This document shows, in pieces, positions 10,385 through 20,070 of a stretch of DNA of 64,000 nucleotides (within the stretch, counting starts at the first letter, position 1; each line of letters starts with the position of its first letter). Both the position numbers and the translations under genes were made by a program. The stretch covers positions 1-64,000 of the forward strand of contig CAMZNS010000035.1 in NCBI GenBank assembly GCA_947313855.1, written 5' to 3'. The notes beneath the pieces are model-generated. The model saw only the letters and a program-made list of their open reading frames with translations. It was not told where the DNA came from and searched no databases. Origin of the DNA: an uncultured Deferribacteraceae bacterium (GTDB lineage Bacteria; Chrysiogenota; Deferribacteres; CAMZNJ01).

Positions 10385-10747
10385 CTCAAACTGTATATTT
10401 CCAGGGGAGCAGGGTTTCGATGCCCTAGATAGGAGTACTTTACACTAGGGTTTCGCACAAATCAACCATTTTATAATAAAAATATCTCAGGTTATACAAA
10501 TATAATTAGGAGTGCTGCTAAATACTAGAACGAATTCGAATGTGTTATAATAACTAAGAGGTCTGTTGTTATTGCCTACTAGGCTCAAAAATATATACCT
10601 ACTTAATATATCTTACAATCCTGCAGGAACAAATATTAATATTTTATAATATCCAGGGGGTTTTTCCCTGATTTGCAGACAAAACTAAGGTGATGTGTTA
10701 TATTTTTCAACGTTTAACCTTTCATCGGAGCATAAAAATCGGAGCAT

Positions 10748-10772
10748 AAAAAAGGGGTGCCAACAGCACCCC
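10748..10772 (-). terminator. Intrinsic terminator downstream of ileS
   Basis: Reverse strand ggggtgc-tgttg-gcacccc followed by TTTTTT. Confidence 0.75.
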
Positions 10773-10821
10773 CCCCCTCTAGCGTATGACTAAGTGTGCA
10801 GACAGTTTACGCAAGCAACAC

Positions 10822-10868
10822 TGCACACGCCACACACGTGCACATTGCCACACGCCACGCACGTGCAC
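10822..10868. repeat. Two tandem ~24 nt copies (tgc[c]acacgccac[g]cacgtgcac) just downstream of ileS
   Basis: Copies 10822-10843 and 10846-10868, adjacent to the ileS stop. Confidence 0.7.
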
Positions 10869-10873
10869 TGCGA

Positions 10874-13741
10874 CTACGACTCCACAACAACCTCGACGCA
10901 TCGACTGCATAGGTTGGGATCGTCATCGTATCCAGTGTTATCGTTGTTGTGAGCCCAGCACCTTGGGCATTTGACCATTTCGCTTTTGGCAACATCCACT
11001 TTGGTTTGGCTCCCCTCTGCCACATAGGTTACGTCGTCTCCTAGTGTGCCGTTTACGACTGTGACCTTGGATACGATAAATATTCGTTTTAGGTCTTCGT
11101 CTATTTGTAGTATGGATGTGTCGTGGTAATCGATGGTGATTTCGGTTGCGAGTGAGAAGTTTGCGACACCGTTTCGTCGTGCTATTTCCAGTGCTTTGGA
11201 GACGTCGGACTTTAGTGCTACAATGTTGTCCCATTTTGCGACTAGTTCGTCGTCGTTGTAGTTTTTGTTTTTGGGCATATCGTTTAGGAATACCGATTTT
11301 GTTTTCCCGTTGAAGTTCGCCATGAAATCCCATACTTCGTCAGCGGTGAAGGAGAGTACTGTTGACACTAGTATTGTTGATTCTTTGAGTATGTGCCAGA
11401 GAGCTGTTTGTGCACTTCGTCTTTTTGTTCCTGTAGTTTTTTCGGTGTAGAGTCTGTCTTTCAGGATATCCAGGTAGAAGGCTGATAGGTCACGTATGCA
11501 GAAGTTCAGGAATGAGTGGTAGAAGGTGTGGTATTGGTGTTCGTCGTATGCTTTTTGGATACGTTGTTTGGTTATTTCCCACCTATTTAGGATATATTTG
11601 TCCATTTCCATTAGTGATTCGTAGGGTAGAGCGTCTGTGTCGGGATTGAAGTCGCCTAGGTTTCCGAGGATAAATTTGTATGTATTTCGTATTTTGCGAT
11701 AACTTTCGGCAACGCGTTTCAGTATTTCGTTGGATATTGGTAGATCTTCGGCGTAGTCTTCGGAGGCAACCCATAGTCGTAGAATATCGGCACCATATTG
11801 TTGTATAACTTCTTTGGGATCGATGACGTTGCCCATGGATTTGGACATTTTTTTGCCTTTTCCGTCGAGTGTGAAACCGTGTGTGATGACGGTTTCGTAT
11901 GGAGCTCGCCCTTCCAGCAGCACACTTTCCAGTAGCGATGATTGGAACCAGCCTCGGTATTGGTCTGATCCTTCGAGGTAGAGTTTGATATCATCCATGT
12001 TGAATTCGTCTTGCGAATCAGCGACAGCGGCGTATGAAGCACCACTTTCGAACCAGACGTCGAGTATGTCCATTTCTTTTGACACGTTAGTTGATCCGCA
12101 CCCGCATTTGTATCCATCCCCTAGGAAGTAGTTTGCTTCCTCTTTGTACCAGATATCTGAGGAGTGTTTGCGGAATTCGTCGAGTATTTTTTCTTGTAGT
12201 TCGGGTGTTATGTGCACTTCGCCACAGTCGTCGCATGTAAATAGGGCGATTGGCACTCCCCAGACTCTTTGACGCGAGACGCACCAATCGGGTCGTCCTT
12301 GCACCATGATTGCCAGCCTTACGTCGCCCCATGATGGTCGCCACTCAACTTTTTTGATGGCATCGAGGGCATTGTTTCTGAAGTTATTTTTGTCCATGCT
12401 GACAAACCATTGTGGTGTTGATCGGAAGTTGATGGGTTTGTGGCATCTCCAGCAATGTGGGTATGAGTGTTTAATTTTGGTGTGGCGAATAAGTGTGCCA
12501 TTTTTGTCCATGTGTTCTACGATTAGCATGTTCGCCTTATTGATGTGCATTCCGCCAAATATTTCTAAATCTTTGTGATAGACTCCACTGCCACCCACGG
12601 GGCTGAGAACTTCGAGTCCATGTATTCGGGCAGCTTCGTAGTCCTCCATACCATGCCCCGGTGCAGTGTGCACAATACCGCTCCCACTTTCGTCGGTAAC
12701 ATGATCGGCAACGATCCCGCGCGACATACGGTTGTAAAACGGGTGTTTTGCTTCAATATCTTGGAACATGCTCCCTTTGATGGTGGTGATGGTGGTGAGT
12801 GTTTCCACGTCGAACACCTCTGCCAGCGAGCTCGCAAGTGACTCTGATGCAACAACAATACTGCCCTGAGTAAGGTTAGGGTTATTGCTAGCCCCCACCC
12901 TGAGTACGGCGTAGTCTAGGTCATCTTTGAATGCTATGGCAACGTTGGCGGGCAGAGTCCATGGTGTTGTTGTCCATATTATTGCGTTCACGCCTGTGGA
13001 GGCATACTCTTGCAGTCCTAGTTTTGTTAGTGATTTTTCGTTGATTGCGAATTTGATGTACACAGATTCGGAGTTATGGTCGGCGTATTCAACTTCCGCT
13101 TCGGCAAGAGCTGTTTGGCATGACGAGCACCAGTGGACGGGTCGTAAGCCGCGATAGAGGTTTCCTTTGTTGTAGAAGCCGTACATATTTTTGAGTATTG
13201 ATGCTTCGTAGGCGGGATCCATGGTAATGTATGGTGTTTCGAATCTGCCTAAAACCCCAAAACGTTTGAAAGTTTCGCGTTGAATGTGGATATATTTTTC
13301 GGCATAATCGCGACACATTTTGCGTATTTCCGAAGCTGAGTAGTTATTTTTCGGTTTTTTCAGTGATTTTTCAACTTGTAGTTCGATGGGTAACCCGTGA
13401 CAGTCCCATCCGGGGATGTAGGGTGATCGATACCCTGAGAGTACTTTGTGTTTGACGATAAAGTCTTTCAGTATTTTGTTGAGTGCGTGTCCGATGTGTA
13501 GTTCACCGTTGGCATAGGGGGGGCCGTCGTGTAAAACATATGTTTCGGCGTTTACGCGTCGTTTTTGCACTTCGTTGTAGAGGTTCATGTCGTGCCATTT
13601 TTGTAGTCGTAATGGTTCTTGTTGTGGGAGTTTGGCCTTCATTGGGAAGTCTGTTGCGGGCAGGTTTAGGGTATGTTTGTAGTCGATAGCTTCCCCCTTT
13701 CCGTCCTGTTTCATCTTCCCTTCAGGTTTCGATTGAGACAT
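10874..13741 (-). CDS. ileS: Isoleucyl-tRNA synthetase
   Basis: HDGPPYANGELHIGHALNKILKD, PGWDCHGLPIE, GKKMSKSMGNVIDP, C-terminal Cys motif CPRCW. Start at MSQSKPE, preceded by GGGGGAG. Confidence 0.97.
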   Translation of the reverse strand: MSQSKPEGKMKQDGKGEAIDYKHTLNLPATDFPMKAKLPQQEPLRLQKWHDMNLYNEVQKRRVNAETYVLHDGPPYANGELHIGHALNKILKDFIVKHKVLSGYRSPYIPGWDCHGLPIELQVEKSLKKPKNNYSASEIRKMCRDYAEKYIHIQRETFKRFGVLGRFETPYITMDPAYEASILKNMYGFYNKGNLYRGLRPVHWCSSCQTALAEAEVEYADHNSESVYIKFAINEKSLTKLGLQEYASTGVNAIIWTTTPWTLPANVAIAFKDDLDYAVLRVGASNNPNLTQGSIVVASESLASSLAEVFDVETLTTITTIKGSMFQDIEAKHPFYNRMSRGIVADHVTDESGSGIVHTAPGHGMEDYEAARIHGLEVLSPVGGSGVYHKDLEIFGGMHINKANMLIVEHMDKNGTLIRHTKIKHSYPHCWRCHKPINFRSTPQWFVSMDKNNFRNNALDAIKKVEWRPSWGDVRLAIMVQGRPDWCVSRQRVWGVPIALFTCDDCGEVHITPELQEKILDEFRKHSSDIWYKEEANYFLGDGYKCGCGSTNVSKEMDILDVWFESGASYAAVADSQDEFNMDDIKLYLEGSDQYRGWFQSSLLESVLLEGRAPYETVITHGFTLDGKGKKMSKSMGNVIDPKEVIQQYGADILRLWVASEDYAEDLPISNEILKRVAESYRKIRNTYKFILGNLGDFNPDTDALPYESLMEMDKYILNRWEITKQRIQKAYDEHQYHTFYHSFLNFCIRDLSAFYLDILKDRLYTEKTTGTKRRSAQTALWHILKESTILVSTVLSFTADEVWDFMANFNGKTKSVFLNDMPKNKNYNDDELVAKWDNIVALKSDVSKALEIARRNGVANFSLATEITIDYHDTSILQIDEDLKRIFIVSKVTVVNGTLGDDVTYVAEGSQTKVDVAKSEMVKCPRCWAHNNDNTGYDDDPNLCSRCVEVVVES

Positions 13742-14030
13742 TATTGTTGCTCCCCCTTGTGAATACATTTAAATAAAGACTATCATTGTATCACACAACG
13801 TCCTTTAATGCAACGATACACATGAAAAAAAATTATTATAATACCCCCATGAGTCGCACAATGATCTGCCCACAAAACTTTTTTTCACAATCCCCCCTGT
13901 TTTTTAGGTGAGCGAGGTGTGTTCGTCAAATAAAATTATTTCCTTTGGTTAAATATTTGTGTTAGTATGTGAAAGAGTGTTTAAGTTTGACGCCTAAAAT
14001 TAACTTTTCAGAAACTAGGAGGTTTCTACA

Positions 14031-14960
14031 ATGAAAAAACTACTACTTATGCTTACGATCAGCGTTGCTGCTGTATCCTTAGCTGCGTGTTCGCAATCTA
14101 CCGCTAGCTCTGCCGATATTGAAAGCAGTGTTGATAAATACCTTACCGACGATATCCAATCCAATATCGGATCTGAAGTAAACGTTACCGTTACTAGTCT
14201 GGAGAAGGTAGCCGAAATCCCAGGGTTCAGCTTCTTGCAAGTTGATATCTCGTTCGACCCAACCATGGGTATGCCATCCGACACCTTCTACATCATCAGC
14301 GATGGCAAATACATTATCCCCGATGTTATCTCCTTCGCAAACCCTCAGGAAACATTGCTAACAACGTATATTACTAAACATACAGCAACTGATGACAACT
14401 CTGCTGGTGTTGGTGCCCCACTAATGGGCAACTTCGACTACGCTACCCTAACACCAATATACGGCAACGCTGACGCGGCGATGAAAGTTGTTATTGCTAG
14501 TGACTTCCAGTGCCCATACTGTGGTGTTCTACACGATCAGCTAATGCCCATGCTAAACAGTGGCAACTACGACAACCTCGCTGTGTACGCCCTTGAATTC
14601 CCACTTGACAGTATCCATCCTAAGGCACGCCTACTGTCTCAAATACACGTTGCTAGCTCCATGGAAGGGAACACACTGCTCACTGACCAAATATTCAAGT
14701 ACGCTGAAGAGAATGCTGAAACCATCTCAAACTTTTCCGATGCAGACATCCTCAACTACTTCGCAGGCATGACCAGTGACCCAACAGCATTCATCGCCCT
14801 AGCAACATCGCAAGAGGTTATGAATAGGGTTAGTGCAAACCAAAACTACGGCCTATCCATCGGCATTAACAGCACTCCAACAGTGTTTATCAATGGACAG
14901 CAAATTGACCTTGGATCCATGTCTTTAGAGGACGCTTTTGCTGCAATGTCGGCAATGTAG
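14031..14960 (+). CDS. DsbA-family thiol-disulfide lipoprotein with CPYC active site
   Basis: Lipoprotein signal ...SLAACSQ; VVIASDFQCPYCGVLHDQL; cis-Pro STPTVFINGQ; strong RBS aggagg. Confidence 0.88.
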   Translation: MKKLLLMLTISVAAVSLAACSQSTASSADIESSVDKYLTDDIQSNIGSEVNVTVTSLEKVAEIPGFSFLQVDISFDPTMGMPSDTFYIISDGKYIIPDVISFANPQETLLTTYITKHTATDDNSAGVGAPLMGNFDYATLTPIYGNADAAMKVVIASDFQCPYCGVLHDQLMPMLNSGNYDNLAVYALEFPLDSIHPKARLLSQIHVASSMEGNTLLTDQIFKYAEENAETISNFSDADILNYFAGMTSDPTAFIALATSQEVMNRVSANQNYGLSIGINSTPTVFINGQQIDLGSMSLEDAFAAMSAM

Positions 14961-14991
14961 GTTAACTCTTGTAGGTACACACTTTTCGCCT

Positions 14992-15156
14992 CACGGGGGT
15001 GCTCCTCACGGGGGTGCTCCTCAAGGGGATGCTCCTCACGGGGATGCTCCTCAAGGGGATGCTCCTCACGGGGGTGCTCCTCAAGGGGATGCTCCTCACG
15101 GGGGTGCTCCTCACGGGGATGCTCCTCAAGGGGATGCTCCTCACGGGGGTGCTCCT
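14992..15156. repeat. Perfect-period 15 nt tandem array, 11 units (cacgggggtgctcct / caaggggatgctcct / cacggggatgctcct)
   Basis: Counted directly; unit order A A B C B A B A C B A. Confidence 0.95.
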
Positions 15157-15199
15157 CGCAAGAGTAACGAATTTTTGTAGGTCGATAAAAGGGGGGTAG

Positions 15200-16555
15200 G
15201 TGTCCATTAGGTTAGGCTCTTCCCCCCTTTTTACCTTGATGGCAACAACATCAATGCACACAGGACAAGGACACCAACTTATGACACCAAGCTCCCCCCC
15301 TCACCCCACTACTTCCGCAACTACTCACCCCACTACTTCCGCAACTACTCACCCCACTACTTCCGCAACTACTCCTGCGAATATTCTTGCGACTACCCTC
15401 CTGACTATTCTTCCTAAAATCCCTCTACACCCCTTGCGTTTCTCTGTCTTTTTGCTCATCCCCATATTAAGTCTCACCCTCGCCCCCAAAACCTTCGCTG
15501 AGCCTAGCATTACTAACCTTGACCATGCTGTGGAAACCATGGAGCGTTTTTTCTACACCAACTACAAAGAGTATCGTATCAACACACAGACAAGGCTCCT
15601 CGACACACCTTTTTACACCACTAACATCACCATACGCAACAATGCCATCTCCCAAGTGGTAGACTTTTATGTTTCCGACAAATACATGGCCATGCATATG
15701 TTTTACACCAAGTCAGGGGTACGTGCCACTCGTTACAACCAGCTTGATGCTAGTCACAGTCCTAAGCCGTATTCCAGCCATGAGGTTGTTAAGTTTGTGA
15801 ACGGTTTCCTCTCACAGAGTATCAACTCCCTTCTTGATTTCCAGTCTAGAGTAATCGAGCCTATCCCCTCCCTTCGCGGTTTCTATCTTTTGGAGGTTGA
15901 GGAGTACTACAACAAGCAGTTGATGCAAACTTACACTGTTATTTCCGATGGTGATGTGATAACTTTTGATCTCATCGAGATTGGTAGCGGTATTGAATAC
16001 GGCGACAGATACCGTTACAATCACTCTCCAGAAACATTTCAGAGCATAGACTACAGTAACTACGAGCTTATTTTTGGTAATGGTCGCGGTCGAAATAAAA
16101 TGCTTATTATCTCTGACCTAGACAGTATCTACACCGGCTTACTCGTTCGCAACTACCTACCTTTGTTCCGCCAACTCCCCTCCGTAGATATCTATTTTTT
16201 GCCGTTCCCCCAAGAGAGTCGTTATGTTAAGAGCCAACTACTGACCAATATTTTTAGTGCCTCGAGGATTATGGGTGGTCAGTCCAATGGTGGTAATTTG
16301 CTAGAGAGTCTCACTTCTCACAAGGTTAGCCAGCTCAATAGCTCCGATACCCTGACCTATTTTACCCGTATGTCCAGCAATCCCGATGAGTTTCTGAGCC
16401 TTGTGCAGTCCGAACGCATCAAACTTGCTTACGATAATATTGTGTTTCAGAATTTGTACCTCAATGTTGATATAACTCCTTGGATAATATACAATGGCAA
16501 TATTATCAAGGGGTACAATGAGGCCATGTTTTTGTACCTCATGGGGCGAAACTAG
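15200..16555 (+). CDS. Degenerate DsbA-fold paralog lacking CXXC, with a repeat-containing N-terminal extension
   Basis: YSNYELIFGNGRGRNKMLIISDLDSIYTGLLVRNYLPLF aligns by eye to YATLTPIYGNADAAMKVVIASDFQCPYCGVLHDQLMPM of the upstream gene. DITPWIIYNGN retains the cis-Pro. A signal-peptide-like LRFSVFLLIPILSLTLAPKTFAEP is internal, so the true start may be ~15436 (TTG). Confidence 0.7.
   Translation: MSIRLGSSPLFTLMATTSMHTGQGHQLMTPSSPPHPTTSATTHPTTSATTHPTTSATTPANILATTLLTILPKIPLHPLRFSVFLLIPILSLTLAPKTFAEPSITNLDHAVETMERFFYTNYKEYRINTQTRLLDTPFYTTNITIRNNAISQVVDFYVSDKYMAMHMFYTKSGVRATRYNQLDASHSPKPYSSHEVVKFVNGFLSQSINSLLDFQSRVIEPIPSLRGFYLLEVEEYYNKQLMQTYTVISDGDVITFDLIEIGSGIEYGDRYRYNHSPETFQSIDYSNYELIFGNGRGRNKMLIISDLDSIYTGLLVRNYLPLFRQLPSVDIYFLPFPQESRYVKSQLLTNIFSASRIMGGQSNGGNLLESLTSHKVSQLNSSDTLTYFTRMSSNPDEFLSLVQSERIKLAYDNIVFQNLYLNVDITPWIIYNGNIIKGYNEAMFLYLMGRN
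15302..15373 (+). repeat. 24 nt x 3 tandem repeat (caccccactacttccgcaactact)
   Basis: Read directly; encodes HPTTSATT repeats if translated from upstream starts. Confidence 0.9.
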
Positions 16556-16585
16556 CCACACTACTTATTTTCTCGAGTAACAACT

Positions 16586-18544
16586 ATGAATGAGATTAAC
16601 AAGTTATCCGCCGATATTAGTAACAAGATTGCTGCCGGTGAGGTTGCCGAAAGCCCTATGCATGTTGTCAAGGAGCTTGTGGAGAACTCCTTAGACTCTG
16701 GAGCAACTGTTATCCACGTCTCCATCCAGAACGGCGGTCTCCAAAGCATTATTATTCGCGACAACGGCATGGGCATCCTCCCCCAAGACATGCCACACAC
16801 TGTCGAGCGTTTCTGCACCAGCAAGATTAAGAACTACTACGCCCCCGCGCAAATAAAAACCATGGGGTTTCGTGGTGAGGCACTTGCGGCCATTAGTGCT
16901 GTTTCTGAGTTTGAGATACACAGCATGCGAAGTGGCTACGATGCCAAGCGACTCTCCATGAATTCCAACACTAACCCTGCGGGTCAGGCTGTTGTCACCG
17001 ATGCCGAGCCTATTTCAGGCACACGTATCATTGTGCGAAACCTATTCTACAACGTCCCTGCACGACGCAAATTTTTGAAAACACCAGGGCACTACACAAG
17101 GGAGATAACTCGGTTTATTAAGTTATTTGCAACGGTAAATTTGGGTATGGCTGTAACCTTGACTAGCGACGGTAAAGAGGTTTTTGTCATGAAGGAGCAT
17201 CTGCCCTTTAAGGCACGAGCAGCCAACATGCTCGGGGTGACGAACCTTATTTCTGCCGAAATTACAACAGATGACGCCACCGTTTTCATTGTTTCCACAG
17301 ATCCAACCATCCAAAAGCCTCGTCGAAATGGAATTATGTTTGCAATTAATGGTCGCATTGTTAACGATCCATACCTCACAAATGCCATTACGCAAGCGTA
17401 TCACAGACTCATACCCGCCAACACCTACCCCATGGCCGTTGTGTCGATTACTGTTGACAGCTCCGATGTTGATGTTAATGTTCACCCCAACAAGCTCGAG
17501 GTTAAGCTTCTCAATCAGCGTAGCGTGTTCTCTTTGGTGCACCGCTGTGTGTTGAAGGCACTGAGCAGTGTTGCCATGGAGAATGTTGCCCACGGCGAAC
17601 ACCACGGCGAACACCACGCAAGCACCAATATACGTAAACAAAGTGTGCAAAATAGTGACAGCACCTACCCCGAAAAAGATTACCATGCCAACAGCAGTGA
17701 CGAACTGTACCTCAAGATAAAGGGGTACAAAGGGGGGACACAGGGGGGTGCCACGGCAGCAACCATCGCCCCGCAAGGTAGTCGCTCCTCAGGTTACTAC
17801 AGCTATGAGCATGGTCGAAGCACTAATATTCCCCATGCCCCACAAGCCCATGACCCTGAAAGTAGTAGCCCCACGCCCGCTCCTGCAAGCAATCGTTATG
17901 CACCCATTTTGGAGTCGTCCCTGCCGAAAGGTATGGCTGCCGAAATATATGGCACAACCGTACCCAACACCGACGCAACGTCCCCCCTTACCGCCTTGGC
18001 ACAACTCGACAACACCTTCATACTCTGCTCAAACCAGCAAAACGACCTTGTTCTCGTCGACCAACATATCGCCCACGAAAGAGTTTTGTACGAAAAATTG
18101 CAACTCGAACAAACTACTCACAAACCTACTATCCACCTACACACACCTGTAACCATGGATGTCACCCAAGAGGAACAAGACGCCCTTACCACAAATTCGC
18201 CATACCTACTCGAGCAGGGCTTCCAAGTTGACTTCAGCGACGACAACCGAAGTATTCGTATCCTTCAGGTGCCCATGGAGGTTTCCAAAGCCGACGTGGC
18301 TCAATCTGTGCGTAAAATCCTTCACGAACTAGCGGCTGACATACCTGTAAGCAGTCTCGATAAAACTAGCATGTCCCTCTCATGTCGCAAAGCCATCAAA
18401 GCGGGTGATGCGTTAGAGCTCCTCGAAATGCAGGATCTCCTCCAACAACTATCACAAACATCCAATCCCCTCACCTGCCCACATGGACGTCCCATCATGG
18501 TGCGAATAAGTTTGGACAAGGTTAAGTCCATGTTTGGACGCTAA
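16586..18544 (+). CDS. mutL: DNA mismatch repair protein MutL
   Basis: IAAGEVAESPMHVVKELVENSLDSGAT, GFRGEALAAISAVS, DQHIAHERVLYE, CPHGRPIMVRI. Confidence 0.96.
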   Translation: MNEINKLSADISNKIAAGEVAESPMHVVKELVENSLDSGATVIHVSIQNGGLQSIIIRDNGMGILPQDMPHTVERFCTSKIKNYYAPAQIKTMGFRGEALAAISAVSEFEIHSMRSGYDAKRLSMNSNTNPAGQAVVTDAEPISGTRIIVRNLFYNVPARRKFLKTPGHYTREITRFIKLFATVNLGMAVTLTSDGKEVFVMKEHLPFKARAANMLGVTNLISAEITTDDATVFIVSTDPTIQKPRRNGIMFAINGRIVNDPYLTNAITQAYHRLIPANTYPMAVVSITVDSSDVDVNVHPNKLEVKLLNQRSVFSLVHRCVLKALSSVAMENVAHGEHHGEHHASTNIRKQSVQNSDSTYPEKDYHANSSDELYLKIKGYKGGTQGGATAATIAPQGSRSSGYYSYEHGRSTNIPHAPQAHDPESSSPTPAPASNRYAPILESSLPKGMAAEIYGTTVPNTDATSPLTALAQLDNTFILCSNQQNDLVLVDQHIAHERVLYEKLQLEQTTHKPTIHLHTPVTMDVTQEEQDALTTNSPYLLEQGFQVDFSDDNRSIRILQVPMEVSKADVAQSVRKILHELAADIPVSSLDKTSMSLSCRKAIKAGDALELLEMQDLLQQLSQTSNPLTCPHGRPIMVRISLDKVKSMFGR

Positions 18545-18563
18545 ACAAACGAATTCACGCTGA

Positions 18564-19469
18564 TTGCGAATAGGAGAACTACGCCTGAATAAAGTTACAA
18601 TTATCACAGGACCAACAGCATCGGGCAAAACAAGCATGGCCATGAATCTTGCTCATCAGGCTGACATCGAAATAATCAGTGCTGACGCCTTCCAAATATA
18701 CAAGTACATGAATATCGGCACAGCCACACCACATCACAACGAACTGGAAGCCATACCACATCACCTCATCAACACGCTAGACCCAACAGAGCCCTATTCG
18801 GCAGGGAAATTTGTGTCCCAATGCGAAAACTTAATCTCGGAGATACAAAAAAGAGGCAACACACCTCTAATCGTCGGCGGAACAGCAATGTACATCAACT
18901 CCCTAGTGAGTGGCATGTTTCAAGAACCGGAAAAAGTTACTCAAACCAAAGCAGACTTCTACCAGCAACACAAACACACACCTGTGGACAAGCTCTACAG
19001 CCAACTGAAAATAGCCGACAGCACATACGCAGAAAAAATAACGCATGGGGATAGACAAAAAATAATTCGTGCACTACATATTTGCCAAACCACTGGGGAA
19101 ACTTTCACTCATGCACAAAAAATATTCCACACACAACCACGATTTACCTACAACGTAGTTGTCGTCTCCAATCAGCGGGAAGTACTCTACCAAAACATAA
19201 ATAATCGCGTTGCTTTAATGTTTGAAAATGGTTGGGTTGACGAGGTGCAAAATTTAATCAACATGGGGTACGAACCCAGTAATGCCAAGGGGTTTCAGGC
19301 TATCGGATACACCGAAATTTTCAACTACTTACAACCAGAAAATACCACAAAACTACAAGATATCATCCACAGCATTGCCACAAAAACTCGACGATTTGCT
19401 AAGCGACAACTCACATGGTTCCGCAACTCAAACCTGTACCACACAACAAACTCTCTGACACCGAAATAA
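18564..19469 (+). CDS. miaA: tRNA dimethylallyltransferase
   Basis: VTIITGPTASGKTSMAMNLA, SADAFQIYKYMNIGTATP, IVGGTAMYINSL, KRQLTWFRN. Start uncertain (CTG at ~18585 has a good RBS). Confidence 0.93.
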   Translation: MRIGELRLNKVTIITGPTASGKTSMAMNLAHQADIEIISADAFQIYKYMNIGTATPHHNELEAIPHHLINTLDPTEPYSAGKFVSQCENLISEIQKRGNTPLIVGGTAMYINSLVSGMFQEPEKVTQTKADFYQQHKHTPVDKLYSQLKIADSTYAEKITHGDRQKIIRALHICQTTGETFTHAQKIFHTQPRFTYNVVVVSNQREVLYQNINNRVALMFENGWVDEVQNLINMGYEPSNAKGFQAIGYTEIFNYLQPENTTKLQDIIHSIATKTRRFAKRQLTWFRNSNLYHTTNSLTPK

Positions 19470-19585
19470 TACCCTTTGCATTTTTTACTATTTTCATGTT
19501 ATACTTAAGCAGTCTTTACAATAACTTATCTAAGTTTAGCTAAACGATATGGGGGATAGATAGGAATAAAGGGGGTAAACATACG

Positions 19586-19834
19586 ATGGACACTAAGAAA
19601 GTCAATATTCAAGACACTGTTTTGAATCATCTACGCAAAGCTAAGGTGCCTTGTAGCATTTTTTTAGTAAATGGGGTTAAACTAAATGCAGTTATTAAGG
19701 GTTTCGACAACTTCGTCATTGTTGTTGACGACGGCAATACCAAGATGGTGTATAAACACGCCGTCTCAACCATTGCACCAACACAGCCCATGGATGATAG
19801 CTTCCAGAGCCTAATCGACAATGGCAAAAGCTAA
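19586..19834 (+). CDS. hfq: RNA chaperone Hfq
   Basis: [41 protein letters not shown]...YKHAVSTI (Sm1 and Sm2 motifs). Confidence 0.96.
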   Translation: MDTKKVNIQDTVLNHLRKAKVPCSIFLVNGVKLNAVIKGFDNFVIVVDDGNTKMVYKHAVSTIAPTQPMDDSFQSLIDNGKS

Positions 19835-19881
19835 TCGTCACCTTAACACAACTACTTGATGGGAAGCACCTACAACGTTAT

Positions 19882-19915
19882 GCTCCATTGGTACTACTAT
19901 TAATAATAATGGAGC
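19882..19915. repeat. Inverted repeat downstream of hfq (GCTCCATT...AATGGAGC)
   Basis: 8 bp perfect arms; no U-tract. Confidence 0.6.
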
Positions 19916-19949
19916 TCAACAACCTACCAAGGAAGTCCTATTTTCCCAC

Positions 19950-20012
19950 AAGCGAGAGCCAGAACCTAAGGACTCTCTTCTAAGCGAGAGCCGGAACCTA
20001 AGGACTCTCTTC
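19950..20012. repeat. 32 nt direct repeat x 2, each with an internal hairpin
   Basis: aagcgagagcc[a/g]gaacctaaggactctcttc at 19950 and 19982. Confidence 0.85.
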
Positions 20013-20070
20013 CACCCTATTTGTTTAGTTAGCCAAGACTTATCAATACGGCTGAGCGTCGCAGGTACTG

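Noticed and set aside
14992-15156. CRISPR array
   Set aside because: Units are contiguous 15-mers with no unique spacers, and there are no cas genes. The same holds for all other arrays here.
14938-15180. Collagen-like GGAPHGGAPQGDAP protein
   Set aside because: Starts inside the dsbA-like gene without an RBS; several frames and both strands are open across the array. Kept as a question under the array finding, not as a CDS.
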